DNA of 64,000 bases from Pseudorasbora parva (lineage: Eukaryota > Chordata > Actinopteri > Cypriniformes > Gobionidae): assembly GCF_024679245.1 (NCBI RefSeq), contig NC_090176.1, positions 25,792,546 through 25,856,545 of the forward strand, read 5' to 3'. Shown piece by piece: positions 38,589 through 51,326 of this stretch. The stretch's first letter is position 1. Each line of letters opens with the position of its first letter. The position numbers were made by a program, and so were the translations under genes. A model generated the notes under the pieces. That model was not told the DNA's origin. It was given only the letters and a program-made list of their open reading frames with translations, and searched no databases.

Positions 38589-38678
38589 AATACACTAAAA
38601 CAATGTCCATTACAGTGGAATTCACTAAAACAATGTCCACTACAGTGGAATTCGCTAAAACAATGTCCACTACAGTGG
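38589..38678. repeat. Minisatellite, 3 x 30 bp
   Basis: Three copies of a 30-bp unit built on CTAAAACAATGTCCACTACA, at 38,589, 38,619 and 38,649, differing by two or three bases. Copies 2 and 3 end in CCACT-AC-AGTGG, a short hairpin (copy 1 has CCATT-AC-AGTGG). As the period is divisible by three, repeat-encoded frames appear on both strands by default. Confidence 0.93.
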
Positions 38679-39812
38679 ACAAAAGTCTATTCCTGGGTCC
38701 CAGGAGAATATAAAAATGTGTATTTGCCATATTATTTGGAGGCTTGTGGCATCAAAATGTTTGAAAACATGTCACAGCTCTGAAAATGTTGTGCATCTGT
38801 AGCGGCGATATTGGCTTTTAGGGGGCTCCGAAATTACACACTTCAGCCTTACACCACACCAGGTCAAGGCATTTGAACTTCATTAAACTGAAGAAGTTTT
38901 CAATACTGTGTGATAGCTTCACTCGGAGATTTCGGCTGCTGTCCAATGTTCTTTGAAAGCCAGACCAGACCGCGCTGCTCTTCACACTCTAATGAGGTAT
39001 CGAGCCAAACACCAGTCTGCAACCTCTGACTCACGCTAGCACACTTCTTAGCGCAGGAGCTCGACTCCTAAATTACTAACGCCCCTCTGGACTCCCCTTG
39101 CTGTCAGAATAGGCTAGCAGACAGCTTTGAAGGAGGCCAAGCGCCGTAGCCCTTTATGACTCAGGCGCTGCTGCTCAAGTTGTTGGTGTGTTTTGCCATG
39201 ATTAAGCGAGGGGAGATCTCTCATCGGCGGCTCAAATGAGCGCTCACAGCACGTGCTGGCATTCAGCGGCGCTGATATTCTGGTTTACCGTTTAATATCA
39301 CTCTCAGTTTAATACGGAGTAGCGAGCATGTGATTATTGGGGGTGGAGGGCTCCCAGCTACACATGCTATAAAGTGCAGGCTGTTGTTTTTCTGTTTCTT
39401 GCAAGGGATGGTGCGTAGGTTGTAAAGCTCTGCTCCAGATCTTCTCCCACTCTGCTGGGTGAGTCTGGGAAAGTGATGTTTCAAAACCTCACAAATGCTA
39501 GTATTGCACATGCTGATGACACATAATGCAACTAGCGTTAGGGAACATTACCTGTTATTACTCGCAATAAAACAAATCTTGTTATATTTTAAGGTAATGT
39601 TTATTCACACTAGTCCAACACAGCAACACAATCAGCCAATGGCCTTTGTATGGGGACAAGACTGTTTGACAAACTATTGGAAGACGATGGGAGCTGGGGG
39701 AGTTACCTGTGTGAAGACAATCTTATCGAAATTCAGTTTGGTAACGCCATTGCTTTTAATCCTAAAGATTAAAGACAAAAACATTGCTATACTAAAATTA
39801 ACACATTGTAAG
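38679..39812. other. Non-coding DNA with a GC-rich block
   Basis: 38,900-39,300 is clearly more GC-rich than its surroundings (CCAAGCGCCGTAGCCC, CATTCAGCGGCGCTGAT). I recognise no exon. It could be regulatory or an untranslated exon, but nothing decides this. Confidence 0.35.
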
Positions 39813-40945
39813 AAAAATGAAAATTGTGTCATCATTTACTCACTCTGAAGTAGTTTCAAACCTGTCTGAGTTTCTTTCTTCTGTTAAACACGAAAGAAGA
39901 TCTTTTAAAGATTATAGATAACCAAACAGTTGATGGACCCCATTGACATCCATAGTAGGAAAAAAATACTATGGAAGTCAATGAAGCCCATCAACTGTTT
40001 GGTTACCAATATTCTTCAAAATATCTTTGTGTGTGTCCAGCAGAAGAAAGAAACTCAAACAAGTTTGGAATAACTTCAGAGTGAGTAAAGTTTAGGGGTG
40101 TCCCCGACTAAGGATTTACACATTCGAATCAGAATTTTCTAATGTGTGTGTAAACCATAGACCAGAAAAAAATAAACGGTAAACGGGTTGGGAAGGGCAG
40201 GATACTAGTCAGCAGGAGGCTAAGACTATTTTTATTTTACTTTACACACGGCACACAGCCACCACTTTTAATAAAGTGATCAAAACTAGGCTACACTACA
40301 CACGTTCTCTCATAACATTTAAAAGCTGCAATCGAAACACAGAACATCATACAAATATATAAAATAACATTTTGATATATAAACCTAAAAAAAAGACCTG
40401 CCTAGAGAGGAAAAGAACACTTTGAGTGCGTTTATATGCACGTACTTAACGCGATTGTGCCTAAAGGGGGGGGTCGCACACCGGACTGAAGCTCAGCGCC
40501 GTGTCTCAGGATCTCACACCAGGCAGACGTGAACATTATATACGAGCGAGCTCAATTTTGAATCGACTTCTGACAGAAGAGCTGTACGATGAGTGTATCT
40601 TCTTGTAGCAGAGGGTGATATCTGTATGTACATTCACGATTTGAGGGAAATATACAATTAATCGCCGGACAGGCGTCGAATGCCGCGGTTGGTTTATGTG
40701 TTCGACTTGTAAAGGCGCGGCGCGTCCGGTGCGAAGCTCAGTGCCCTCAAAGGGCCGATCGCTCAGCGCCGCAACACGTCTTTATAACACTAATATTGAG
40801 CACCCCCATATTGCCAAAAAAAGGTATGATCCTCGTTTCATAACACCCACGAAGATTCAAACCATGAGATCAGTGGTCGAATCCGGTCCTACATTTTGAT
40901 GCATTGAATCTTGAACTATTAGGGGTCACCCCTAGTAAAGTCCCT
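39813..40945. mobile_element. Palindromic MITE split by a hAT-type insertion
   Basis: Inverted blocks: AACCAAACAGTTGATGG (left) and CCATCAACTGTTTGGTTACC (right) around ATAGTAGG..CCTATGGAAGTCAATG-type sequence; outer blocks ATCATTTACTCACTCTGAAG and CTTCAGAGTGAGTAAAG. This is the ~300-bp palindromic type (Angel-like in zebrafish terms, from memory). The right terminus is interrupted at 40,094 and resumes after 40,934 (GTAAAGTCCCTTTAA). Confidence 0.72.
40095..40934. mobile_element. hAT-type element with 8-bp target duplication
   Basis: The left end TAGGGGTGTCCCCGACTAAG and the right end (complement TAGGGGTGACCCCTAATAG) match at 13 of the first 15 bases. Flanks are GTAAAGTT (40,087-40,094) and GTAAAGTC (40,935-40,942): an 8-bp duplication with one mismatch, the hAT hallmark. 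The interior is GC-rich (GGCGCGGCGCGTCCGG) but codes for no recognisable transposase. Confidence 0.78.
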
Positions 40946-41521
40946 TTAAAATCCCTTTAACTCTTTCCCCATACGTGAACAAGATATTCTGTAATTTATG
41001 ACAATGCTTTCCCCACCATTGGCAAGTTTTTCCAAGCAATTCATGTTGTGCCTGTTATATGGTAGAGGGCATTATTACACATCTTTTGAGAGAGTACAAA
41101 AATCTCTGGATCCAAAAACAAATGAAGCAGCAGCAGAAAAAAAAAAAACGTACTAAGATTGCTTACGCACATGTAAGCAAAAGCAATCATCAAACATTCA
41201 ACCGCATATAAATCAAAACTGCCTAATTTTACAGAATAAAATGTCAAGGAAGAGGTAGGACTATGAGCTTCGGGAGTGTTGATGGACTGAATTTACTCCT
41301 TCCATTTTGATTATCGTCCTGAAACTAATCCGGGCGACAAAAAATGTGATTTTCTCAGCTTTTTGCTCAAAATGTTGTTGAAAGAAAAAGAGAAAGTCAC
41401 AACGGTTAGACAAAAAGTTGCAAAAAAAGGAAATAAAGTTGCCATTGTGAGGTAAACGAGACGAGAACTAAAGTTGCAGTCTAAAGTTTACACTCTACAT
41501 AAAATAAAAAGTAATATGTTA
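40946..41521. other. Non-coding DNA, nothing recognised
   Basis: A-rich run near 41,136-41,150. No supported feature. Confidence 0.45.
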
Positions 41522-41977
41522 TACACTACCGTTAAAAAGTCTGGGGTCAATAAGATTTTTAATGATTTAGCAAGGTCTTATTTGCTCATGGGGCTGCATT
41601 TATTTAATAAAAAATACAGTAAAAACATTAAAGGGGGGGTGAAATGCTGTTTCATGCATACTGATCTTTTTACACTGTTAAAGACATGGAATCCCATACT
41701 AAACATGGACAAAGTTTCAAAAGTTAAGGTGGACGTTTGATGGGAGTATTTCTTTGTCAAAAATACTACTTCCGGTTAGTCATAAGTTTCGGCAAGTTTT
41801 TTGCGATCATGCGTCCCCATTGACGTTAGTGGGGGCGGAATTTCCTTGTATGGGCCTTACGGACAATTCTACCAGAAGCGCGTGAGAGAGAGAGAGGGAG
41901 AGAGCGAAAGCAACAGGCTATGCCCATCAAAGCGCTGGCTCGTAGGCTGCGCTGCACAGGTAATGTGCACAATTAAC

Positions 41978-42225
41978 AATGACATCAAAAAGTGCGTTTT
42001 TGGTTGCCAGACCAAGACAGTCCTGCACAGATTCCCCCAAAACCCCGCGGTAAGGCAACAGTGGATGTAATTTGCTTTTCCGGATCAGCAACTGAGTTGC
42101 GCGAATGTTTATATCTGTTCGCTGCATTTCGGTGCCGACTGTTTCACAAGGCCCAGCTCGACACAGGATTTTCCAATAGCCTAATGCTGAAGGATGGAGC
42201 AGTCCCAACGTTAGAACCGCGGGCG
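41978..42225 (+). pseudogene. Broken THAP zinc-finger exon
   Basis: THAP domains bind DNA through a C2CH zinc site and end in an AVPTIF-like box; they occur in P-element and Kolobok transposases. Here the parts occur in order but in three frames: CVFGC at 41,993-42,007 followed by LHRFPQNPAVRQQW; YICSLHFGADCF near 42,105-42,140 (the C-x2-H pair); then LMLKDGAVPTLEPR near 42,180-42,215. At least two indels and a stop break the frame, and the spacing between the first cysteines and HRFP is shorter than usual. A strong splice donor GTGAGT follows at 42,226. It cannot encode a working domain. Confidence 0.78.
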
Positions 42226-42660
42226 GTGAGTTAGACTGCTTCAAATGTCTGTGTCTATGCTCATCAAGTAGCCCAAACATGATCACGTATAGTTACTATA
42301 TATATTACTATATATAGAAATTGATCAATGGAGCATGCGATGTGTAGTGCGTGTACATTTGTTTAGCTGGCCACTATATGTGTAACTTTATGTTTGTGTA
42401 TTGTAAAAGCACTCAACAATACACAAAGAGGGGGGAAATATGTTGAACTAAATAAGCACGCTTCTTCATTCAAATGCGCTACTATTCCGTGTCTATCTAT
42501 GTAAACACTAACTTAACCTGTCTACACAAACCACGCGTAAACACACAAACACACGTGCACAACTGCACTTCCCACATGTACACCTTCAAAGACAAAAATA
42601 CGACGATATAATTCAAGTATAAATATGTAAATAACACAAGCCGCTAAGCATATTATATAG

Positions 42661-42786
42661 TTAGTGTATATCGTACCACATAGAGACGTCCTGCTCTAGT
42701 CGTTTTTGCTGCTGCTCCTGTTCAACTGCAGCCTCTGGGTCTGATTCCGGATCATAGATGTATGGCTGTATCTGATTAAAAGCCAT
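42661..42786 (-). pseudogene. Small ORF resembling the start of a P2X7-C-like transposon protein
   Basis: A 41-codon frame starts at the complement of 42,784-42,786 with MAFNQIQPYIYDPESDPE and ends RLEQDVSMWYDIH before a stop at 42,661. Fish genomes carry many repeat-associated 'P2X purinoceptor 7-like' proteins whose N-terminus has a similar QPY..EPESDPE..RLxxDVxxW pattern before a Cys-rich domain; this comparison is from memory. The Cys-rich part is absent. A GTACGA donor-like site splits the W codon, so it may be a first exon. It converges on the THAP remnant, as in a two-gene transposon. Confidence 0.42.
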
Positions 42787-42984
42787 ATTTTGATTTTGAA
42801 TAAAGTTTTTTCCCCGCTGTTAGGGATGACAGCTTTACGACGCACTCGACGCACTCAACACAATAGCAGCGCGCTGCTGCACACGTCATTATTTAGCTCC
42901 GCTCACACGACACGCCCCCACCCGCTCGGCTTTTTTCGGAAAGACTCGGAACAGCGCATCTTTCTTATATAATTATAAAAAAAA
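42787..42984 (-). promoter_or_regulatory. GC-rich segment upstream of the minus-strand ORF
   Basis: Just upstream (minus strand) of the 41-codon frame lies a GC-rich stretch (CGACACGCCCCCACCCGC, GCGCGCTGCTGC) between the ORF and the element's right end. A promoter role is plausible from position and composition only. Confidence 0.25.
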
Positions 42985-44842
42985 TTAAAGCTGCAAGCAG
43001 CATTTAGCGGGGTTCAAGCCTTTAAGGCCTTTAAAGCACATAGGCATTAAAGACATTAAGTTTTATTTAGCAAGATTTTAAACACTGAAATAATAGATGG
43101 AAAAGTCCATTTACAGCCAATATAGGCAATTTACCATAAAAAATGCATGGTTTTTATAGCTTTTTAACAGTTATAGCGCCACCTATAGTCCGATCTCTTT
43201 AAAACTTTTCATGCTTCATCAGCATGTCATGCTACATATACCCAACAATTTTCGTGAATTTTTGAGCTTCCCTTTTGAGTTAGCGCCAACTAGTGGCCGA
43301 TTTCCTTCAAAAATCTTACAGACCTCTAGGACCATGAGTCAAACATGCCCACCAAGTTTCGTTCCAATCGGCCTCTGTTAACCTTGTCTAATAGGTGCTC
43401 AAATTTCATTGGCCGATGGCGGCCATGTTTTTTGAGATACGCCAATGTCTGCATACCAATTTTCAGGTTAATTGGACTAGCGATCGCGTGGTTATAGCCC
43501 TTTTCATGTTTTTTCTTTCACATTATAGCGCCACCAAGTGGCCAATCATCGCAATATTTTTATCGTGACCTCAAATTGAGCCGATATACATGTGTACCAA
43601 GTTTGGTGACGATATCTCATTTCCTTCTTGAGTTATAGCCTTTTTAGTAAAATAGGCTCCGCCCTGAACGTCCATTTTGAAGCCAATTAGCAAAAATGAA
43701 TTGAAATTTCAACTTTTTTTCGATAACTATTGATAAACAGAGACCAGAGAACATTTTGACACTGGTTTGGTTCCGATCGGTCAAAAAACCAGGGACTAGT
43801 TTGCAAAAGTAGGTTTTTAACATAATTGTGAATATTTAATTAATGATTTGATTGACAGCAATGATTCCAGAGGCAAATTTGTTCAGCATGAGGAGATCTA
43901 TCATATGATATGCATATTTTGTAAGTGCGTGAAAAAACACGTGATTTCAGAGCCATAAAACTCGTTAGCGCCAACTAGTGGCCGATTTCTTTCAAAATTC
44001 TTACAGACCTCTAGGACCATGAGTCAAACATGCCCATCAAGTTTCGTTCCGATCGGCCTCTGTTAACCCCATCTAATAGGTGCTCAAATTTCATTGGCCG
44101 ATGGCGGCCATGTTTTTTGAGATACGCCAATGTCCTCATAGACGTACATGGGGCCTTGGACCAAGACACTGCATACCAATTTTCAGGTCAATCGGACTAG
44201 CGGTCGCGTGGTTACAGCCCTTTTCATGTTTTTTTCGCATTATAGCGCCACCAAGTGGCCAATCATCGCGATTTTTTTATCGTGACCTCAAATTGAGCCG
44301 ATATACATGTGTACCAAGTTTGGTGACGATATCTCATTTCCTTCTTGAGTTATAGCCTTTTTAGTAAAATAGGCTCCGCCCTGAACGTCCATTTTGAAGC
44401 CAATTAGCATAAATGAATCGAAATTTCAACTTTTTTTTGATAACTATTGATAAACAGAGACCAGAGAACATTTTGACACTGGTTTGGTTCCGATCGGTCA
44501 AAAAACCAGGGACTAGTTTGCAAAAGTAGGTTTTCAATAAAATTCAAAATGGCGGAAAAATTTGCATACTGGAAATAAAATCTGAGATATACATTTTGTT
44601 CGCCAAGGACTCAGCTTTCCAATGATATATGACACTTGAGTGTGGACCAAACGGTTTAGGAGTTATGAGCCTTTTCTCGCAATTGATTGCTATAGCGCCA
44701 CCTATGGGCCAATTGGGGTCATAGCTTCTCAGGGTCTCCCCAACATGAGTACTACCATCTGACAAAGTTTCAAATTTCCAGCTCTTACGGTTTGGTCTGC
44801 ACGATGCGTTTTAGCGGAGAATAATAATAATAATAATAATAA
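42985..44842 (+). mobile_element. Array unit 1 (A-type, long form)
   Basis: Complete 5' head (GCTGCAAGCAGC, then GGGGTTCAAGC). Contains an internal direct duplication: TAGCGCCAACTAGTGGCCGA starts at 43,281 and again at 43,966, each followed by about 540-570 bp of matching sequence. Ends in (AAT)n at 44,818-44,842, where unit 2 begins. It was inserted into the TTAA-bounded element (TTATATAATTATAAAA on the left, AAGACTTTTCGG on the right). It is the one unit for which no tail is left over. Confidence 0.88.
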
Positions 44843-46701
44843 TTAAAGCTGCAAGCAGCATTTAGCGGGGTTCAAGCGTTTAAGGCCTTTTAAGCACATA
44901 GGCATTAAAGACATTAAGTTTTATTTAGCAAGATTTTAAACACTGAATTAATAGATGGAAAAGTCCATTTACAGCCAATATAGGCAATTTACCATAAAAA
45001 ATGCATGGTTTTTATAGCTTTTTAACAGTTATAGCGCCACCTATAGTCCGATCTCTTTAAAACTTTTCATGCTTCATCAGCATGTCATGCTACATATACC
45101 CAACAATTTTCGTGATTTTTTGAGCTTCCCTTTTGAGTTAGCGCCAACTAGTGGCCGATTTCTTTCAAAAATCTTACAGACCTCTAGGACCATGAGTCAA
45201 ACATGCCAACCAAGTTTCGTTCCGATCGGCCTCTGTTAACCTTGTCTAATAGGTGCTCAAATTTCATTGGCCGATGGCGGCCATGTTTTTTGAGATACGC
45301 CAATGTCTGCATACCAATTTTCAGGTTAATTGGACTAGCGATCGCGTGGTTATAGCCCTTTTCATGTTTTTTTTCACATTATAGCGCCACCAAGTGGCCA
45401 ATCATCGCAATATTTTTATCGTGACCTCAAATTGAACCGATATACATGTGTACCAAGTTTGGCGACGATATCTCATTTCCTTCTTGAGTTATAGCCTTTT
45501 TAGTAAAATAGGCTCCGCCCTGAACGTCCATTTTGAAGCCAATTAGCAAAAATGAATTGAAATTTCAACTTTTTTTCGATAACTATTGATAAACAGAGAC
45601 CAGAGAACATTTTGACACTGGTTTGGTTCCGATCGGTCAAAAAACCAGGGACTAGTTTGCAAAAGTAGGTTTTTAACATAATTGTGAATATTTAATTAAT
45701 GATTTGATTGACAGCAATGGTTCTAGAGGCAAATTTGTTCAGCATGAGGAGATCTATCATATGATATGCATATTTTGTGGATGCGTGAAAAAACACGTGA
45801 TTTCAGAGCCATAAAACTCGTTAGCGCCAACTAGTGGCCGATTTCTTTCAAAATTCTTACAGACCTCTAGGACCATGAGTTAAACATGCCCATCAAGTTT
45901 CGTTCCGATCGGCCTCTGTTAACCCCATCTAATAGGTGCTCAAATTTCATTGGCCGATGGCGGCCATGTTTTTTGAGATACGCCAATGTCCTCATAGAAG
46001 TACATGGGGCCTTGGACCAAGACACTGCATACCAATTTTCAGGTCAATCGGACTAGCGGTCGCGTGGTTACAGCCCTTTTCATGTTTTTTTCGCATTATA
46101 GCGCCACCAAGTGGCCAATCATCGCGATTTTTTTATCGCGACCTCAAATTGAGCCGATATACGTGTGTACCAAGTTTGGTGACGATATCTCATTTCCTTC
46201 TTGAGTTATAGCCTTTTTAGTAAAATAGGCTCCGCCCTGAACGTCCATTTTGAAGCCAATTAGCATAAATTAATCGAAATTTCAACTTTTTTTTGATAAC
46301 TATTGATAAACAGACACCAGAGAACATTTTGACACTGGTTTGGTTCCGATCGGTCAAAAAACCAGGGACTAGTTTGCAAAAGTAGGTTTTCAATAAAATT
46401 CAAAATGGCGGAAAAATTTGCATACTGGAAATAAAATCTGAGATATACATTTTGTTCGCCAAGGACTCAGCTTTCCAATGATATATGACACTTGAGTGTG
46501 GACCAAACGGTTTAGGAGTTATGAGCCTTTTCTCGCAATTGATTGCTATAGCGCCACCTATGGGCCAATTGGGGTCATAGCTTCTCAGGGTCTCCCCAAC
46601 ATGAGTACTACCATCTGACAAAGTTTCAAATTTCCAGCTCTTACGGTTTGGTCTGCACGATGCGTTTTAGCGGAGAATAATAATAATAATAATAATAATA
46701 A
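44843..46701 (+). mobile_element. Array unit 2 (A-type, long form)
   Basis: Nearly identical to unit 1 over its whole length, including the internal duplication, so the two separated recently. Its AAT tract (46,675-46,701) contains the start of unit 3. The bracket model assigns it the tail at 48,251-48,316. Confidence 0.88.
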
Positions 46702-48250
46702 TTAAAGCTGCAAGCAGCATTTAGCGGGGTTCAAGCCTTTAAGGCCTTTTAAGCACATAGGCATTAAAGACATTAAGTTTTATTTAGCAAGATTTTAAAC
46801 ACTAAAATAATAGATGGAAAAGTCCATTTACAGCCAATATAGGCAATTTACCATAGGAAATGCATGGTTTTTAAAGCTTTTTAACACTTATAGCGCCACC
46901 TATACTCCGATCTTTGTAAAACGTTGCATGCTTCATTAGCATGGTATGCCACACATACCCAACAATTTTCGTGAAGTTTTGAGTTTTCCCTTAGGATTTA
47001 TAGGCTTTTGAGTATATTTTGCCACGCCTCTTTTCTAATTGGCCCTGTTATAGCCATCCAAATGCAAAAGTTCAACTTTTTTTCAATGAATATTTATCTA
47101 GAGAGTCTATAGAATTGTACTAGACTGGTTTTGTTCCGGTCGGGCAAAAAACCAGGGACTAGTTTGCAAAAGTAGGTTTTTAACATAATTGCAAATATTT
47201 AATTAACGATTTGATTGACAGCACTGGTTCTAGAGGCAAAGTTGTTCAGCAGGAGGAGTTCTATCATATGATATGCATATTTTGGGGATGTGTGCAACAC
47301 CACGTGATTACAGAGCCATAAAACTCGTTAGCGCCAACTAGTGGCCGATTTCTTTCAAAATTCTTACAGACCTCTAGGACCATGAGTCAAACATGCCCAC
47401 CGAGTTTCGTTCCGATCGGCCTCCGATAACCTTGTCTAATAGGTGCTCAAACTTCATTGGCCAATGGCGGCCATGTTTTTTGAGATACGCCAATATCCTC
47501 AGAAACATACATGCTACCTTGGGCCAAGACACTGCATACCAATTTTCAGGTAAATCGGAGAAACAGTCGCATGGTAATAGCTATTTGCAGGTTTTTTTCA
47601 CATTATTGCGCCACCAAGTGGCCAATCGTCGCGATTTTTTTATCGTGACCTCAAATTGAGCCCATACACATGTGTACCAAGTTTGGTGGAGATATCTCAT
47701 TTCATTATTGAGTTATAGTCTTTTTAGTAAAATAGGCTCCGCCCTGAGCGTCCATTTTGAATCCCCTTATCTTCCGTGAATCGAAATTTCAACTTTTTTT
47801 CAATGAATATTGATTTTCAGACTACAGAAAACATTTTGGCACTGGTTTGGTTCCGATTGGTCAAAAAACCAGGGACTAGTTCGCAAAAGTAGTTTTTCGA
47901 CAAAATTCAAAATGGCGGAAAATTTTTCCAGACGGAAATAAAATCGGAGATATACGTTTTGTTCGCCATGGTCTCAGCTTTCCAATGATATAAGACACTT
48001 GAGTGTGGACTAAACGGTTTAGGAGTTATGAGCCATTTTGCGCTTTTGATTGCTGTAGCGCCCCCTATTGGCCAATCGGGGTCATAATTTGATAAGCTCT
48101 CCTCGATTTTTGGGCTACCATGTGGCAAAGTGTCAAGTCTCTAGCTCTTACGGTTTGGTCTGCACGATGAGTTTTAGGGGAGAATAATAATAATAATAAA
48201 AACCCTAACAATTACAATAGTGTTTCAGCACTTCGTGCTTGAACCCCTAA
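46702..48250 (+). mobile_element. Array unit 3 (mosaic, with own tail)
   Basis: A-type head, but the part after about 46,870 (TTTGCCACGCCTCTTTTCTA, GAACAACA-less tail region) matches B-type units 7-10, and the gene-rich-looking middle is present once only. After AAT (48,184-48,199) comes a complete tail, CAGCACTTCGTGCTTGAACC then CCTAA, ending at 48,250. It is the only A-headed unit with its own tail directly attached. Confidence 0.85.
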
Positions 48251-48316
48251 TAATAATAATAATAAAAATCAGTACAATTACAATAGGGTTTCAGCACTTC
48301 GTGCTTGAACCCCTAA
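48251..48316 (+). repeat. Second stacked tail (closes unit 2)
   Basis: An AAT remnant (AATAATAATAATAATAAAAA), then the tail core GGGTTTCAGCACTTCGTGC and TTGAACCCCTAA. No body precedes it, as expected if unit 3 had inserted into unit 2's AAT tract and split off unit 2's tail. Confidence 0.85.
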
Positions 48317-49488
48317 TTAAAGCTGCAAGCAGCATTTAGCGGGGTTCAAGCCTTTAAGGCCTTTAAAGCACATAGGCATTAAAGACATTAAGTTTTATTT
48401 AGCAAGATTTTAAACACTAAAATAATAGATGGAAAAGTCCATTTACAGTCAATATAGGCAATTTAACATAGGAAATGCATGGTTCTTATAGCTTTTTAAC
48501 AGTTATAGCGCCACCTATAGTCCAATCTCTTTAAAACTTTGCATGCTTCATCAGCATGTTATGCCACATATACCCAACAATTTTCGTGAATTTTTGAGCT
48601 TCCCTTTTGAGTTAGCGCCAACTAGTGGCCGATTTCTTTCAAAATTCTTACAGACCTCTAGGACCATGAGTCAAACATGCCCACCGAGTTTCGTTCCGAT
48701 CGACCTCTGTTAACCCCATCTAATAGGTGCTCAAACTTCATTGGCCGATGGTGGCCATGTTTTTTTAGATACACCAATGTCCTCATAGACATACATGGTG
48801 CCTTGGACCAAGACACTGCCTACCAATTTTCAAGTCAATCGGACTAGTGGTCACGTGGTTATAGCCCTTTTCATGTTTTTTTAACATTATAGCGCCACCA
48901 AGTGGCCAATCGTCGCAATTTTTTTATCGAGACCAAAGAATGAGCCTATACACATGTGTACCAAGTTTGGTGACGATATCTCATTTCCTTCTTGAGTTAT
49001 AGCCTTTTTAGCAAAATAGGCTCCGCCCTGAACGTCCATTTTGAAGCCAATTAGCAAAAATGAATCGATATTTCAACTTTTTTTCGATAACTATTGATAA
49101 TTAGCCACCAGAGAACATTTTGACACTGGTTTGGTTCCTATCGGTCAAAAAACCAGGGACTAGTTCTCAAAAATAGGTTTCAGACATACTCCAAAATGGC
49201 GGACATTTTAAGACGAAACAAAAAAATTCCCGCTTACAGTTTTTTCGTCTTGGCCCAAGGATTTCAAAAGTATAAATCATTTGAGTCTACGACCACCGGT
49301 TTATTAGAAAAGCTCACAAATGTAAAAAAAATTGTTTTTTTGCGCTATAGCGCCACCTATTGGCCGATTGGGCTCATATTTTGATAACCTCTCCTCGATT
49401 TTTGGACTACCTTCGGGTAAATTTTCAAGTCTCTAGCCCTTACGGTTTGGGCTGCACAACGCGTTTTATCGGAGAATAATAATAATAA
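48317..49488 (+). mobile_element. Array unit 4 (A-type, short form)
   Basis: A-type head immediately after the previous tail, without an AAT spacer of its own. The body has a single copy of the duplicated segment and a divergent 3' part (49,190-49,480, GGCGGACATTTTAAGACG). Ends in a short AAT tract. Confidence 0.87.
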
Positions 49489-51326
49489 TTAAAGCTGCAA
49501 GCAGCATTTAGCGGGGTTCAAGCGTTTAAGGCCTTTTAAGCACATAGGCATTAAAGACATTAAGTTTTATTTAGCAAGATTTTAAAAATTTTAAACAGCC
49601 AATATAGGCATATTACCATAAAAAATGCATGGTTTTTATAGCTTTTTAACAGTTATAGCGCCACCTATAGTCCAATCTCTTTAAAACTTTTCATGCTTCA
49701 TCAGCATGTCATGCTACATATACCCAACAATTTTCGTGAATTTTTGAGCTTCCCTTTTGAGTTAGCGCCAACTAGTGGCCGATTTCTTTCAAAAATCTTA
49801 CAGACCTCTAGGACCATGAGTCAAACATGCCCACCAAGTTTCGTTCCGATCGGCCTCTGTTAACCTTGTCTAATAGGTGCTCAAATTTCATTGGCCGATG
49901 GCGGCCATGTTTTTTGAGATACGCCAATGTCTGCATACCAATTTTCAGGTTAATTGGACTAGCGATCGCGTGGTTATAGCCCTTTTCATGTTTTTTTTCA
50001 CATTATAGCGCCACCAAGTGGCCAATCGTCGCAATATTTTTATCGTGACCTCAAATTGAGCCGATATACATGTGTACCAAGTTTGGTGACGATATCTCAT
50101 TTCCTTCTTGAGTTATAGCCTTTTTAGTAAAATAGGCTCCGCCCTGAACGTCCATTTTGAAGCCAATTAGCAAAAATGAATTGAAATTTCAACTTTTTTT
50201 CAATAACTATTGATAAACAGAGACCAGAGAACATTTTGACACTGGTTTGGTTCCGATCGGTCAAAAAACCAGGGACTAGTTTGCAAAAGTAGGTTTTTAA
50301 CATAATTGTGAATATTTAATTAATGATTTGATTGACAGCAATGGTTCTAGAGGCAAATTTGTTCAGCATGAGGAGATCTATCATATGATATGCATATTTT
50401 GTGGATGCGTGAAAAAACACGTGATTTCAGAGCCATAAAACTCGTTAGCGCCAACTAGTGGCCGATTTCTTTCAAAATTCTTACAGACCTCTAGGACCAT
50501 GAGTCAAACATGCCCATCAAGTTTCGTTCCGATCGGCCTCTGTTAACCCCATCTAATAGGTGCTCAAATTTCATTGGCCGATGGCGGCCATGTTTTTTGA
50601 GATACGCCAATGTCCTCATAGAAGTACATGGGGTCTTGGACCAAGACACTGCATACCAATTTTCAGGTCAATTGGACTAGCGGTCGCGTGGTTACAGCCC
50701 TTTTCATGTTTTTTTCGCATTATAGCGCCACCAAGTGGCCAATCATCGCGATTTTTTTATCGTGACCTCAAATTGAGCCGATATACATGTGTACCAAGTT
50801 TGGTGACGATATCTCATTTCCTTCTTGAGTTATAGCCTTTTTAGTAAAATAGGCTCCGCCCTGAACGTCCATTTTGAAGCCAATTAGCATAAATGAATCG
50901 AAATTTCAACTTTTTTTTGATAACTATTGATAAACAGATACCAGAGAACATTTTGACACTGGTTTGGTTCCGATCGGTCAAAAAACCAGGGACTAGTTTG
51001 CAAAAGTAGGTTTTCAATAAAATTCAAAATGGCGGAAAAATTTGCATACTGGAAATAAAATCTGAGATATACATTTTGTTCGCCAAGGACTCAGCTTTCC
51101 AATGATATATGACACTTGAGTGTGGACCAAACGGTTTAGGAGTTATGAGCCTTTTCTCGCAATTGATTGCTATAGCGCCACCTATGGGCCAATTGGGGTC
51201 ATAGCTTCTCAGGGTCTCCCCAACATGAGTACTACCATCTGACAAAGTTTCAAATTTCCAGCTCTTACGGTTTGGTCTGCACGATGCGTTTTAGCGGAGA
51301 ATAATAATAATAATAATAATAATAAA
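49489..51326 (+). mobile_element. Array unit 5 (A-type, long form)
   Basis: Same two-segment architecture as units 1 and 2, with a small deletion near 49,590 that removes AATAATAGATGGAAAAGTCC. Its AAT tract (51,298-51,326) holds the 2.2-kb cousin element and then unit 6. Confidence 0.88.

Noticed and set aside
41927..42286. 119-codon minus-strand frame over the THAP remnant
   Set aside because: It is the antisense of the THAP exon pieces, which have specific motif support on the plus strand.
42985..43030. GGTTCAAGCC in the array head as a Pol III B-box (SINE origin)
   Set aside because: It fits the loose B-box pattern, but it lies too near the 5' end for an A-box, and the cousin family replaces it with GGGGCCAAGC. 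The complementary tail motif explains it better.
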